DNA from: Larus michahellis
Taxonomy: Eukaryota > Chordata > Aves > Charadriiformes > Laridae
Direction of reading: 5' to 3'
DNA length: 64,000 nucleotides
Assembly: GCF_964199755.1 (NCBI RefSeq)
Contig: NC_133901.1
Coordinates: 25,081,583-25,145,582 of the forward strand
Part shown: one piece after another, positions 52,430 to 62,900 of the stretch
How the letters are laid out: every line of letters begins with the position of its first letter
How positions within the stretch are numbered: the first letter of the stretch is position 1
The notes under the pieces: model-generated
Told to the model about the DNA's origin: nothing
The model's database searches: none
What the model saw: only the letters and a program-made list of their open reading frames with translations
Program-made: the position numbers and the translations under genes

Positions 52430-52870
52430 CCTGAGAAGCAATATAAACTCTGAGCATCTGCAATGACCTTTGGCAAGGAGTTCCACAGCTCTGTTACCCA
52501 TTGCATTACTCATTTTATTGTTCTGAAACAGGATCCCACCAGCTTAATTTGTGGGTTTTTTAATTGGTTCTTGCAGTAGATAAGATGATGAACATCTGAG
52601 ATGTATCCAGCCTTTCCATTACACTTACTATCTTGTACTTTCATCATATTCCTCTGTGATATCTTTTTCTCAAACTGAACAGTCGTAATTTACTTTATCG
52701 CTCCTAGTAAGAAAGTTATATTTTTGATCGCCCCTCAGCTCTTCTCTGAACCTTTTTCAGTCCTAGTTTACATTTTTTGATATAGCAGATAAAAGGACCG
52801 GCATGGTGAACTATAACAAAGGATTTTAATTCTTTTGACCCTTTTCTATGCCAAGTAATATTCTACTTCT
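52430..52870 (-). mobile_element. Ancient L3/CR1-type LINE relic, antisense
   Basis: The plus strand follows the complement of an old L3-type LINE C-terminus in order: TTTGGCAAGGAGTTCCACAG, a CTCATTTTATTGTTCTGAAAC block, ATCATATTCCTCTGTGATATC, CTCAAACTGAACAGTCGTAATTTA, and CCCTCAGCTCTTCTCTGAACC, then TTTTTCAGTCCTAG. No frame survives. Confidence 0.65.
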
Positions 52871-52914
52871 GTAAGTAATACTAGACATTACTTACTTGTA
52901 ATCTTTCTGTGTTA

Positions 52915-53000
52915 TATTTTCCTCATCTTTGAAGCAGGGATAACATAAAATACTTCCCTCACAAGACTGTCAAGAAGATTAATGAGATTATTTTACTCTT
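52915..53000 (+). mobile_element. Possible MIR/L2-like relic
   Basis: TTTTCCTCATCTTTGAAGCAGGGATAAC followed by CCCTCACAAGACTGTCAAGAAGATTAATGAGAT parallels the CCTCATCTGTAAAATGGGGATAA and CACAGGGTTGTTGTGAGGATTAAATGAGA blocks of old mammalian/amniote repeats. The match is short and diverged. Confidence 0.4.
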
Positions 53001-53470
53001 ACTGACATAAGGAACACACTTCGTACTTCCTCTGCCTGCTGGACCAAGAGACACACTGTTTAGGAAGTATCTAAATGGCGTAGCAGAATGCCATAGCTTA
53101 GATCTAAAGACATCTCTGAAAAGGTAAAATAGCATATAGTGTAGAACCAGAGGAAAACTGACTGGATTTTAGTTCTTAGAATATGGGACATTAAAAAAAT
53201 AAAAATAGACCTATTGAAACAGAAGCCCCAATTATATATTCCTCCTGGAAAGGTTGGCAAGAGAGAAAAACTTTTTCATAACTATTGTCTATAAGTACTA
53301 TAAAAATTGATAAGTATTGATAATACAGACTTTCTGAAAGTGAATTAGTGGAAAATCTTCTCATCTTTTGAATTTGACAAAACAGTATGAAAGGGACTTT
53401 GTTGTGTTACCCTTTGCACAGTTATTTCTCACGGCACAAAATCACACTAAAGTGAAGGCTTTAGCTAATC

Positions 53471-53529
53471 TTCAACAACTGTAAGACTGAAACGGGAAGA
53501 CTAAATAAACCTAACTCATAGATTGGCTT
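53471..53529. repeat. Direct dispersed duplicate, copy 1
   Basis: About 59 bp starting TTCAACAACT and containing AGACTAAATAAACCTAACTC. It recurs in the same orientation at 54327-54386 with only about six differences. It is not part of any element I recognise. Confidence 0.85.
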
Positions 53530-53557
53530 AATTTGACATTAGATGTGTAGCTTTTGA

Positions 53558-53635
53558 AATGCTGGTGTCTTTTTTTCAGGTTAAACACATAAACACAATG
53601 CTGGTGTCTTTTTTTCAGGTCAAGCACATAAAAAT
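53558..53635. repeat. 39-bp tandem duplication, two copies
   Basis: AATGCTGGTGTCTTTTTTTC followed by AGGT(T/C)AA(A/G)CACATAAA occurs twice with a 39-base period (53558 and 53597). Confidence 0.9.
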
Positions 53636-53713
53636 TGAAAGAAGAGACATTATCATCTTTAACGTATATATGCAACAGCAATGAAAAGCAAGCAGCTGCT
53701 GTTGTGGCTAATA

Positions 53714-53727
53714 GTTACCATAGCAAT
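53714..53727. promoter_or_regulatory. X-box-like (RFX) motif
   Basis: GTTACCATAGCAAT closely fits the RFX X-box (GTTRCC-N-RGYAAC, one mismatch in the right half). It lies 5.6 kb upstream of the DIPK2A start codon. This is a motif match only. Confidence 0.3.
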
Positions 53728-54326
53728 ACATTCCCATAGTCACTTAGAGATTCATTTATAATAATAGCAGTTTTAGTAAAGAAGAATACAAAAGTTGCCA
53801 ATAGCATTCATGTGGTTTCCTGTATTACAGATTTTCAGTGTTTGCAATAAGATAATTTTATTAACATATGAACAGTCACCACTGAAGGAACATGACAAAG
53901 TAAATTAGAGAGTTGGTTTTTAGTTCCTTTCTTCCAATCTGAATAATTACTTGTAAACAATCCTTTGAAATCAGTAACACAAGACCCAGGACTGAACTAA
54001 AAGTCCACTAAAAGTCCAAGCCAATATCCAATCAATGATCTTCTGTTAATTTTGGCGCAGTCTTATCAGGTTCATACTTATATAAAATAATACAAAAAGA
54101 AGAATAAGCTTCAGATGCCCACAATTTCCCTGCCCTGAAAATTCTGATTACTGTAAAATAAAACTTGCAGACTGGTAAGAAAAAAAACCACCTAAACACC
54201 CCCAGCAGACAAACCTGAAAATCCACATTAAGCAATGCTATATTTAAATAAACACATGTATCAAATGCTATATAATACTTACATATAGAACTAATTGAAC
54301 AAAATCAGGCTCCACGTAAAGCAAAA

Positions 54327-54386
54327 TTCAACAACTCTTAAGACTGAAGCTGAAAGACTAAATAAACCTAACTCATGGATGGGCTT
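54327..54386. repeat. Direct dispersed duplicate, copy 2
   Basis: Second copy of the 53471-53529 sequence, 856 bp away in the same orientation and roughly 90 percent identical, including the invariant AGACTAAATAAACCTAACTC core. Confidence 0.85.
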
Positions 54387-54754
54387 CAGCAGACTGCACT
54401 GAAAGAAAAGATCTTGTGTGTTTATGGTAAAACTTTTGTGTAAAGATTGAAGATGAAAATAAATCATTGTTTTCATTGAGAGATTTCAAAAATTCCACAA
54501 GAAACAAAAAGACTTCACACAATAACATATGCACTGTCACCTTATTGTTACACCAATATAAAGAACACACTGCATGAAATCAGAATAAAAACAGATGTTG
54601 ACTTTAAAGCACAAAAATAATGACCATCCTTAATGTATACTTGAAGATGTGAGGAAAGGGAAAGGAGAACTTAAAAATACTTGTGCAGATTTTGATATTA
54701 TCTTGATATTATTATTTTGATCTTATGATTTTGATCTTCTTGATCTTATTATTT

Positions 54755-54794
54755 TGATATGCACATTTGCTATAATCAGCAAATGTGCATATCA
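54755..54794. repeat. Perfect 17-bp inverted repeat with 6-base loop
   Basis: TGATATGCACATTTGCT (54755-54771), loop ATAATC, then the exact complement AGCAAATGTGCATATCA (54778-54794). A further direct copy of GCACATTTGCT follows at 54805-54815. The left side is preceded by a degenerate tandem of TTTTGATCTTAT-type units (about 54690-54754). It could extrude as a cruciform or form an RNA hairpin. It is not recognised as a known element. Confidence 0.95.
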
Positions 54795-55183
54795 TGATGA
54801 TAAAGCACATTTGCTAGGATGTTGATTCAGCACAATAACTTGTAACATTATTTAGCTGTTCAAAGCATGTATTACTTCGACAGCAATTAAAAAGAAGAAG
54901 AAATTGAGGAAAACCACCAAATTACTCAAGGCAAAAAATTCTACAGAGCCAGTATTTCTGTGTTATGCTGCTGTATGTACAGTATGTTATGTGCATGAAA
55001 TTCAACCCAATTAAAAATTTGATGATTATTTACAAAAAATGTAACCTTGTTTTTTTTCATTTTTGCCTGCACTCTAAGCAGGAATTAGTATTGTACACAG
55101 TCAATTAAAACACCAATTTACTGTAATTTTTTATTGGTTAAAGAAGGGCACTCCTGCCCACTCCTCATATAACAGATTAACCT

Positions 55184-55255
55184 ACAGATAGTAGCTAGAT
55201 ACTCGTAGTATCTATAGTTAGTAGCTAGATAGTAGTTAGTATAGACAGATAGTTA
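55184..55255. repeat. Degenerate TAG/GATA-rich tandem
   Basis: Irregular repeats of ATAGTAGCTAGATA-like units (GATAGTAGCTAGATACTCG, TAGTTAGTAGCTAGATAG, TAGTTAGTATAGACAGATAG) form a short minisatellite-like patch. Confidence 0.75.
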
Positions 55256-58200
55256 CACAGCTCAGCCATATATCCAGATTTCTTCACGTGTTCTCTTTTT
55301 TGACAAGTGATCAAATTTGAAAGATGTCTGAGGATATTGAACATTTGTCTGAATCTGCGGATATCCCCCAATATTACAATGCAAAACATTCAGACATCTC
55401 AGGCATGCCCACTGCAGCCATTCCTGTGAAAAATACTTCTGAACTATGTGTATGCAGTCAGTCTAATGCATGTGAACAGAACTATGTAAACTCTTGATTA
55501 TAAAGGCACAGAACTTAGAATTGTTTTTCATGGCACATCTTTCAGACTTGCCTGGTTAAAGTGACAGTGATCCCTGTTTTGAAAGTGGCAAGGTGATTCT
55601 GTCATTGAATGTGGGGATGAGTCTCTAGACAATTTAAAAAAAAAAAAAAATACTCCAGACTATTTTGCAGTATTTCCAAGGATTTTGAGATAGCTGTCAT
55701 TTTGGACAGCTGCTCATTCTGTAGTTTGAAATAGAAGAGCTCAGAGTGAAGTGCCCTAGTAAGCCGGAGTCTGTTATCAGACCTTTACGTAGAGTTGCTG
55801 GATTATCTTTTCATTCGAAACTGTTTAAATTCTGGGTGGTTGTTTGCTTTCTCATTATGGAGAGTGAAGGCTTGGATCTATTCAAGTCTTCTTTCAAATC
55901 AATATACTAGATAATTTAATGTAGCACAAGACATCTCTGTAAGATGTACAGTTCATGATTTTCATGAAGCCTCTTGATGTCTCTGAAAACAGTGGGAATA
56001 TATTACATCCACTTACATTAAAAGTCTGTGGCTAACTCAAACACAGCATTGTTATGGGAGATGGAAAAAAATCCATATATGGAGCCAGCAATAATAGGTA
56101 ACTGTTAGAATGACACTTCATAACATGCAGCAAACTGAGACCCTATTGCTGAGCTACTGCAAAGAAGCCCTCTGCAACAAAACTAACCTGCTATACATGA
56201 GAGAACTTCCTGCCCTTGCACTCCACTGGTGGTCTGTATTTTCACTCCAGTCACTGGAATCTTTGATGAATTACATTGTCATATATAATGAAGTCTTCAC
56301 AGGAAAATTACTTTAGTTTATTTTGAAGCTTAATCAGAAGAAGGCAACTCTAGAAAAATGGGAAATACATATATTATAGTGCATTATCTAGTCAGTTTTG
56401 CACTCCCCTGTGCCTTGGATTCCCCTTTCCCCTTGAAATGGATCCTCCACAAATCATGCTTTTTAAGAGTTACAAGATATAACTGTCATTCTTGCAGAAT
56501 TATCAATTTTTTACTCAGTTGCTCTCCCTGCTTTGCTTTTACGTACCAACTCTGCCTCAACTTATTTTTTCACTTTTCAGTCTTCAAAATGGAATCAGCT
56601 GCATCTTCCTTTCAGTCTCTTTTGTTTCTTTAAGCAAAATTTGTAATCTGTGAAACCAAATTACAGCCACATTGTATAAAAAGGCAGCCTCCACCTTCCT
56701 TTATCCCTCAGAAACAACCCAAAAATCTCTGTAGAATACCAATGAAACCAGAAATAATAGCGACCTTTATGTAACTCAGAACACTTTCTGATCTGTTTAG
56801 AAACAACAGATCTATTTATTTGTTTATGGATTTGCAATGTCAAATACTTTAAGAACACTACATTGTTGTTGGAAAAACATATCAGTTAAACTATTTAAAA
56901 GATCCTTTGTACTTAAAAATGATATTTTCATCTAGTAAAAATGAAAATATTCTGCTCGTATTCAGAAAGAGCAAGCTGTTTCCCTATAACTGAGTCAATC
57001 AGAAAGCTTGAGAAATAAGCAATGTAGAAAATAAACGTTAATTCAATATATTTGTTTATATTTGGATTTGTTAGTGACTTAATAAGTTACAGACTAAATA
57101 TTGTTAAATGAAAAAACACTACTAGCATGTAAAGAAGACCAAACATGTTTGGCTAGTGAGTTTGGAGTTTACATCCAGCAAAAAAATCTGTTCATCTTTC
57201 AGGATCTATTATTATTACTCGAAATGTGGCATCAAACAGTGTGACAACAAATGAAGACCTAAGTTAAGGAAAGCTATATATATTTATTTGTTATGTCTGT
57301 ATATTTATTTTCTAGTAAAACCAGTGGTTTGCAGACTAGAACTTGATGATTGGGTGATTTGACCCTCCAAGCAGCATTTAACAAGGCACGTTGAATGAGA
57401 TATGGTCATGCTCAATATACACCAAGTGGTGCAAGTTCACTGTACACATTCAGCAGAGTGACAAAATCTCAATATGATGGATTCTTTGAGCTGTTTTTAT
57501 ACAAATAAATGTCAAAACACAGTACGTACAGAGAAAAGTACATGCTAATGTAAAAAGACAGATGTATTTCCAATATTCTAGATACTAAGCACCTAAATTT
57601 ATGTATCATGGAAATGAAATAACTGGAAGTTAACCAGTCTGCTACACTTCTTCCCCTGATGATCACATCCCCTACTGCACTCTTGAGACTGAAGAGGCAA
57701 TATGAAAGCGGTCTCTAACTTGGGAGAGTACAGGGCCATTTTAAGAAAAGCAGTATTGGAAGAATTAAGACTTTCACTTTCTTAATCTCTTTTTCTCTAT
57801 TCCGTGTTAGTTTTATAGAACGGTTCTTAACCTGTGGCCAGCGACTCGGAGGGATTGTGAGGGCAGCCCACAGAGCACGCTGCCCCCTTCCTTCAGCTGG
57901 CTGGGTGGCTACACCCTGTCGGTTCTTCCCTGCGGATCTGGTGGGATGAGCACATTTGGGAGGACCAGGTGTAGTGCTCCCACAATAAAACCCAGACATT
58001 ATCAAACACGTGAACCGCCCGTGCTAGCACTGCAACCTGAAACTGTAAAACCCGTCCTGTGGCCCCAACAAACCAAACTGGTTTGTGCAGCTTTATCAGT
58101 TGTTTGCAGACCGCACAGTTGTGTGAAGTGCTTTTGCACGAACCTCGGTTCTGTGCTGCTTTCCTGACGAAAAGCACCGTACACCGGGCGCGACAGGCGG

Positions 58201-58829
58201 GGCGCCAGCCGCCGGAGGCTGCCGGGCCCCGGCCGGCCGGCGGTGCCAGCACCGCTAGGACCGAGCCTTCCGCGCGGGCCAGATGCCGGGTCCCGCCGCG
58301 CCGGGCCGTCCCGGGCGCTCGCCGACTGCGCGGCAGCCGCGGCCCCGCGATGCCTCTCAGCGAGCGGCCGCTTAGGGGCAGGTCTGAGCCGCGCTGGCGC
58401 CGGACCGCCGTGCCAGCCGATAGCGGCGGCCCTTGAAGGCAGGCGGGCGAGCGGGCAGCGGCACCCGCAGCGCTGTGAGGCGCGGGCCGTGAGGAGCGGG
58501 CTGGGCCGCGCGGGGAGACGGAAACTGCACGGACAGCAACAAGGTCGGGTCCGGCCGGTCGCGTAGCACCGCTGGCCCGGCTCGGGCAGACGCTGCCCGC
58601 TGCGCGGCTAGCGAGCGCCTCGGCCCAGGGCGGCGGGCAGGCAACATGGCGGCGGCGGGCGCCAACCCCTCCGCCCCCTGCCCAGGCGGCGAACGAGCCC
58701 GGCGGGGCTAGGTCTGAGGCGGCGGGAAGGGCGCCTCGCCCCGCCCCTTCCTCAGAGCGCGCGCAGGGACCGCCCCGAGCCCCGCCCTCCCCGCGTGCGT
58801 GGCGGCCCCGCCCTCCGGCTCCGAGGGGC

Positions 58830-58862
58830 GGGGGGGGGGGGGGGACCGGGGCCGGGGGGGGG
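58830..58862 (+). promoter_or_regulatory. G-run cluster, candidate G-quadruplex
   Basis: A run of 15 G (58830-58844), then GGGG (58848-58851), then 9 G (58854-58862), about 450 bp upstream of the DIPK2A ATG. A second run of 13 G is at 59232-59244, 55 bp before the start codon. Such runs can fold into G-quadruplexes and are also prone to sequencing length errors. Confidence 0.6.
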
Positions 58863-59298
58863 CGTGGGCCGCACGCGACCGCGCCGCGTCACGCGCAGCC
58901 AACCGCCGCCGTCGCTCGCGCCAGGCCCCTCCCACCTTCCTCGTGTGGGCGGGGCCAGCGGCGGGAGGCGGAGACCCCTCCGGAGCGGGGCGGGCGGGCG
59001 GCTCGCGCCCACCGCCGCGGCGGGAGCGGCGGGAGCGGCGGCGGCGGCGGAGCCCCTCCCCCGGGGGCGGGTCCGCCCGGGCCGGCGGGCTGCTGGCGCC
59101 TCCCCCCCTCCCCTCCCCTCCCCCTCCCCGCCGTCCCCTCAGTAACTTGGCCGCCTTTTATCGGGCGAGCGGCGAGGTGGAGAGTTTATTGGTGCCGGAG
59201 CTGCGGCGCGGCCGGGGCGGGGAGCGAGCGCGGGGGGGGGGGGGTTGTGGGCGGCCGAGCCCGGCCCGGTCCGGTCCGGTCTGGCGCGGTGCGGGACG

Positions 59299-59952
59299 AT
59301 GCTGCGCCTGGTGTCGCTGAAGTTGGGTCGGCTGTACCGCTACGTGAAGCTGGCGGTGCTGGGTAGCCTGGCGGCGGCGCTGGTGCTGAACACGCACTCG
59401 CTGCTGGCCTCGCTGCAGCGCAACGAGCTGTCGGAGCGGCGGTTCCTGCAGCTCAATAAGTGCCCGGCCTGCTGGGGCACCAGCTGGTGCCGCAAGTTCC
59501 TCAACGGGCAGCTGCGGCTGGAGAGCTGGGGCCGCCTGCGCCTCTTCGACTTCTTCAACGTCAAGAACGTCTACTTCGCCCGCTATGGGGAGCCCCGCGA
59601 GGGCAGCCGCCGCGTCGTTCTCAAGCGGCTGGGCTCGGCGCAGGAGCTGGCCGACATCGACACCAAGATCTGCCGCCGCGCCACCGGCAGGGGCCGCTGC
59701 GACCTCCTGCAGGCCCTGCACGCCACCGAGTTCGCCAGCCTCAACGGCGACGTGCGGCTCCTCACCCCCGACGCCGTGGAGGGCTGGTCGGACCTGGTGC
59801 ACTGCCCCTCGCAGCGCCTGCTCGACCGCCTGGTCCGCCGCTACGCCGAGACCAAGGACTCGGGCAGCTTCCTGCTGCGCAACCTGAAGGACTCGGAGCG
59901 CATGCAGCTCCTCATCACCCTCGCCTTCAACCCCGAGCCGCTGGTGCTGCAG
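59299..59952 (+). CDS. DIPK2A: DIPK2A coding exon 1 (divergent protein kinase domain 2A, residues 1-218)
   Basis: The exon runs from ATG 59299 (A at -3) to a GTAAGC donor at 59953, exactly 218 codons ending in phase 0. The product matches human DIPK2A (C3orf58, HASF, DIA1; about 430 residues), which is a Golgi/secreted FAM69-type kinase-like protein linked to cardiomyocyte survival. It begins MLRLVSLKLGRLYRYVKLA, with a hydrophobic signal/anchor at about residues 18-37. A cysteine cluster (C55, C58, C64 in LNKCPACWGTSWC), VKNVYFARYGEPREG, and the nearly invariant VEGWSDLVHCPSQRLLDRL and LLRNLKDSERMQLL blocks follow. The frame is open upstream to a TTG at 59245, but no earlier in-frame ATG exists. 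The remaining half lies beyond the window. It is divergent from SLC9A9, as in human. Confidence 0.96.
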
Positions 59953-62900
59953 GTAAGCGCCACCCACGCCGCCCCCCGCCCCGCTCTCCTTGGTGCTGCG
60001 CGGTCGGGTAGGGGCGGCCCCGGCCGGGCAGGGGCCGACGGGCCCCTTGCTGGAAGCCTGGGCTCCGCCGAGCGGCCTCCGCGGCCCTTCCTCCCCCGCT
60101 GTCCCCTTTGCCGCCTGGTTCCCGTTGCCGCCGCGCCCGGGCGCAGGCAGCCGTGTCTCTGCCGGGGAGAGAGGGGCAGCTGGGCTCCGAAACGGCGGCG
60201 GAGCGCTGGGGTCCTCCTCGGGGTCCGTGCCCCAGCAGTGGCTCCGATGTAAAGGTACCAGCTGGGTGGGCTGAGGAGGGCGTCCCCGATTCCCACTCCA
60301 GGCAGGAGGCGTTTCCTTGTCGCACTCAGTCTCACAGTTTTTAGTTCTTCCTCAAAGACTTTGTGCGTTTTCCTGATCTGTCTTCCTCCTCGGTGCTACC
60401 ATGCCTTATGGCTTTAACTCCTTCTCCATCCATCCTTCTTGCTTTTCTCGTCTAGGCAGGGAGATTGCTTTTCTCTTCGGTATTGAAGGGTGAAAGCAAG
60501 CAGCTGTTCGGCTGGAAGCAAGGCGGGGTGATGCTTTCTGGTGGATTTATGCCTTTCTCACAGTTAAGTGTTAGGCTTTAATCCTGTGGCGTCTCCCATA
60601 ATACATATATCCCTAGGCAGCTGTGGGAATCGGTGATTAGTTTCTTAGGGTCTAGTTTAATAGGTAGTGGGGTAGAGACTTTACAGTGGTGCTGTTCTGC
60701 TTTCCTTGTCAAAAATTGATTCGGGTGCTACATTGAGCTCTTATGTGAACTAAATATAATTTTTATTTTTCTGTGGGTAAAAATTAGAAATAGGTATTTC
60801 ATAGCCTGAAAATGGAGTGACAAATAAGTGAACAGTATGCTCTTTCCAGCAGTTACTTATTCTGTATTCTTTAGTTAGGAGAACTGGTTATGTGCACAGA
60901 CCAGAAATTTGTTCTTTAATGTCATGTACATTTATAGGTGAAAACTTTGTATATTCTGTGGCACCAGTCAGTTGCTTCTATTGCATGTCTGTTTACATTG
61001 GGAGCTTTGCATTTTGGCTCTTAACACTATCAAGAGAACTCCAAATACGCCTTTGTGCGCCAGTTTGGACTCGTAATTGTTTAGTCTAACTACTGAACTG
61101 TCCTTGCCTTTGTCTGGTGTATGATAAAAAGACTATTTGCAAATACGTTTCAGAGCATCACTGCACGATTACTGTTACAAACATTTGCTCTTTCTCTAGT
61201 CAGAGGCCAAGAAATATCTAATGCTTAAAAAGCAGTGCTGCAGGCTTTACCCTCCAGCACATTCACCTACTGAGGAATTTCTAGAGAATGCATTTATGAA
61301 CTCTGCTTAATTAAAAATATGCTTTCGGTAGTATGTGTTCTGCCCTTCAGTCTCCCCATGTACAGCTCTTGGGTTTTGTTTTCAAAGTTTCCAGTCCGCT
61401 TCTCAGTGGGCTTAGGGTACAGTATGTCTCTTCCATTTTGCTGTAAAGTTGCTCCTAAGCACAGTGGAAAAGGAAACTCCACTTAAGAAAATCAAAACTG
61501 CTTTGCTGAGTATATTTGGAAAATCTTTGAAAATTGATTTGTTTTGGCTGCATTTCATACAACTTAGAGTTTTCGTTTTGAACGCTGGTTCCAGCATACT
61601 GAGCAGAGACCTAGATGGCCAGAAAACAGCTCTGTATGTTTCTTCATAATTTGTGGGGGTAATGTATTCTTTGCAGACAAAGGGAATGGCACAGTTGCAG
61701 CATTTACTGTTGTGGTGTGGATCAAAGGCAGTGAGCAGCACTGGTTGATTTAAGAGCCTTGATTCCTGTCAGCATCTTGATAAGCTGTGGATGAGCCCTG
61801 AGGCTGTCAAGCAAATCTGTTGAAGAGATGAAAATCTTTGGATGTGAATTTAACAAGCACTTTGCTCGCCATTTATCTTAGCGAAGGTGCTGCTGAGAGC
61901 AGAGCAGGTCAAATTGGTGGTAAGTGAGGCAGCCTTTGCCACTCCAGAGTATGGTAAAGTTGTCACCTTTTACCAGATCAAAAGTGGTTTGCAGAGTCTT
62001 GTAAATTTCGATGAATAGGCATATCCTGGAAAATATTTCCGGGCAACTTCAGGCCAGCTTTGTGTGTTGAAACACTCTTAGCGTATTCTCCAGAAGAAGT
62101 ATTCATCACCTTTGTTAATGGGTACTGGAGTTTTGAATACCTTCCCTCAGTTGGGATGAAATATTTTAAATATGCAAATCTGAACGAACTCTTCTCATTT
62201 GCATAACATGTCACATTCTCAGCGTCTACCCAAGAAACATGTAGGGAATGGATAATTCTGTGTTGTGCAGCTATTGCAATGGCAAGATGCAAGGCAATCT
62301 TTATGAGAGATGAAGTTACTTTCCAGAAGTGATAACTGGCTCCTGAGAAGTTTGCTTTTATGTATACGTAAGATATATAAAACATCTTATGGTATAGTTT
62401 CTGCAGTATTGACAAGGGCAGATATTGGCACAAGTATGAGACTTGTAGGCTTGTTCTAAAAATCAGTGGCTTCCAAGAAAGGAAACCTGCATGACATCAT
62501 GTGAAGAATCAGATTTTAATTTAAAATAAATAAATAAATAAAAATGAGGCATTTAACTGATGCTGCTTATCACTGAACAGCACTGGAAAAGTACTGCTAG
62601 TTTTTGCCTTGAGCTTTTCATGAAACACTACTGTGGCTGTTTAAAAGCTGTCATGAATAGCAGTTTTGGTTTAGAAGCAGAGATGACTTCTAAATTCTTG
62701 GTGTTCAGTGTATTAAAGTTCTGTGTTATTTAATTAAGTTATAGGAGCAGCCAAAAAAAATTAGGCACTGAATTTAAAGCTTGATCTTTGTTTTATAGTA
62801 GAAAATTCACTTTAATCATCTACTAGAGCTAGTAGTTTGTGGATTATAAGACTTTTTATCAGAGATTGGGATTTTAGCTTGAAGCCTATTTGGAGTATGG

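Larger units (their letters stand above)
28261..58149. other. Intergenic spacer between SLC9A9 and DIPK2A
   Basis: About 30 kb of AT-rich DNA separates the two divergent 5' ends. I found no coding exon of a known family on either strand. Recognisable contents are listed separately: CR1 copies, old SINE/L3 relics, an LTR-like scrap, tandem and inverted repeats and X-box-like motifs. The stretches 30.3-32.3, 32.5-35.2, 37.6-39.1, 39.3-47.4 and 55.3-58.1 kb show nothing I can name. Confidence 0.8.
58150..60260 (+). promoter_or_regulatory. DIPK2A: CpG island / DIPK2A promoter and first exon region
   Basis: There is an abrupt change from AT-rich to very GC- and CpG-rich sequence at about 58.17 kb, lasting to about 60.26 kb. 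It includes several GC boxes (CCCCGCCCC near 58740 and GGGCGGGGCC near 58947), a YY1-like AACATGGCGGC at 58643, a C-rich CCCCTCCCCTCCCC tract at about 59100-59130, CGG units at about 59035-59049 and a weak TATA-like CTTTTATCG at 59155. The start site is probably within the 150 bp before the ATG, but cannot be fixed. Long open frames in the island upstream of the exon are a side effect of GC richness. Confidence 0.85.

Noticed and set aside
58059..59145. Several overlapping Pro/Arg/Ala-rich open frames on both strands of the CpG island
   Set aside because: Few stop codons occur by chance in GC-rich DNA. The frames overlap each other and match no family.
59245..59298. Possible N-terminal extension of DIPK2A
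   Set aside because: The frame is open, but its first codon is TTG, not ATG, and the human protein starts at the position of the ATG at 59299.
59158..59967. 269-codon minus-strand open frame opposite DIPK2A exon 1
   Set aside because: It is the antisense shadow of a very GC-rich true exon. The composition is alanine/arginine/glutamine-rich, with no domain.
61978..62433. 151-codon minus-strand frame in DIPK2A intron 1
   Set aside because: No recognisable domain, AT-rich intronic context, and a length within reach of chance.
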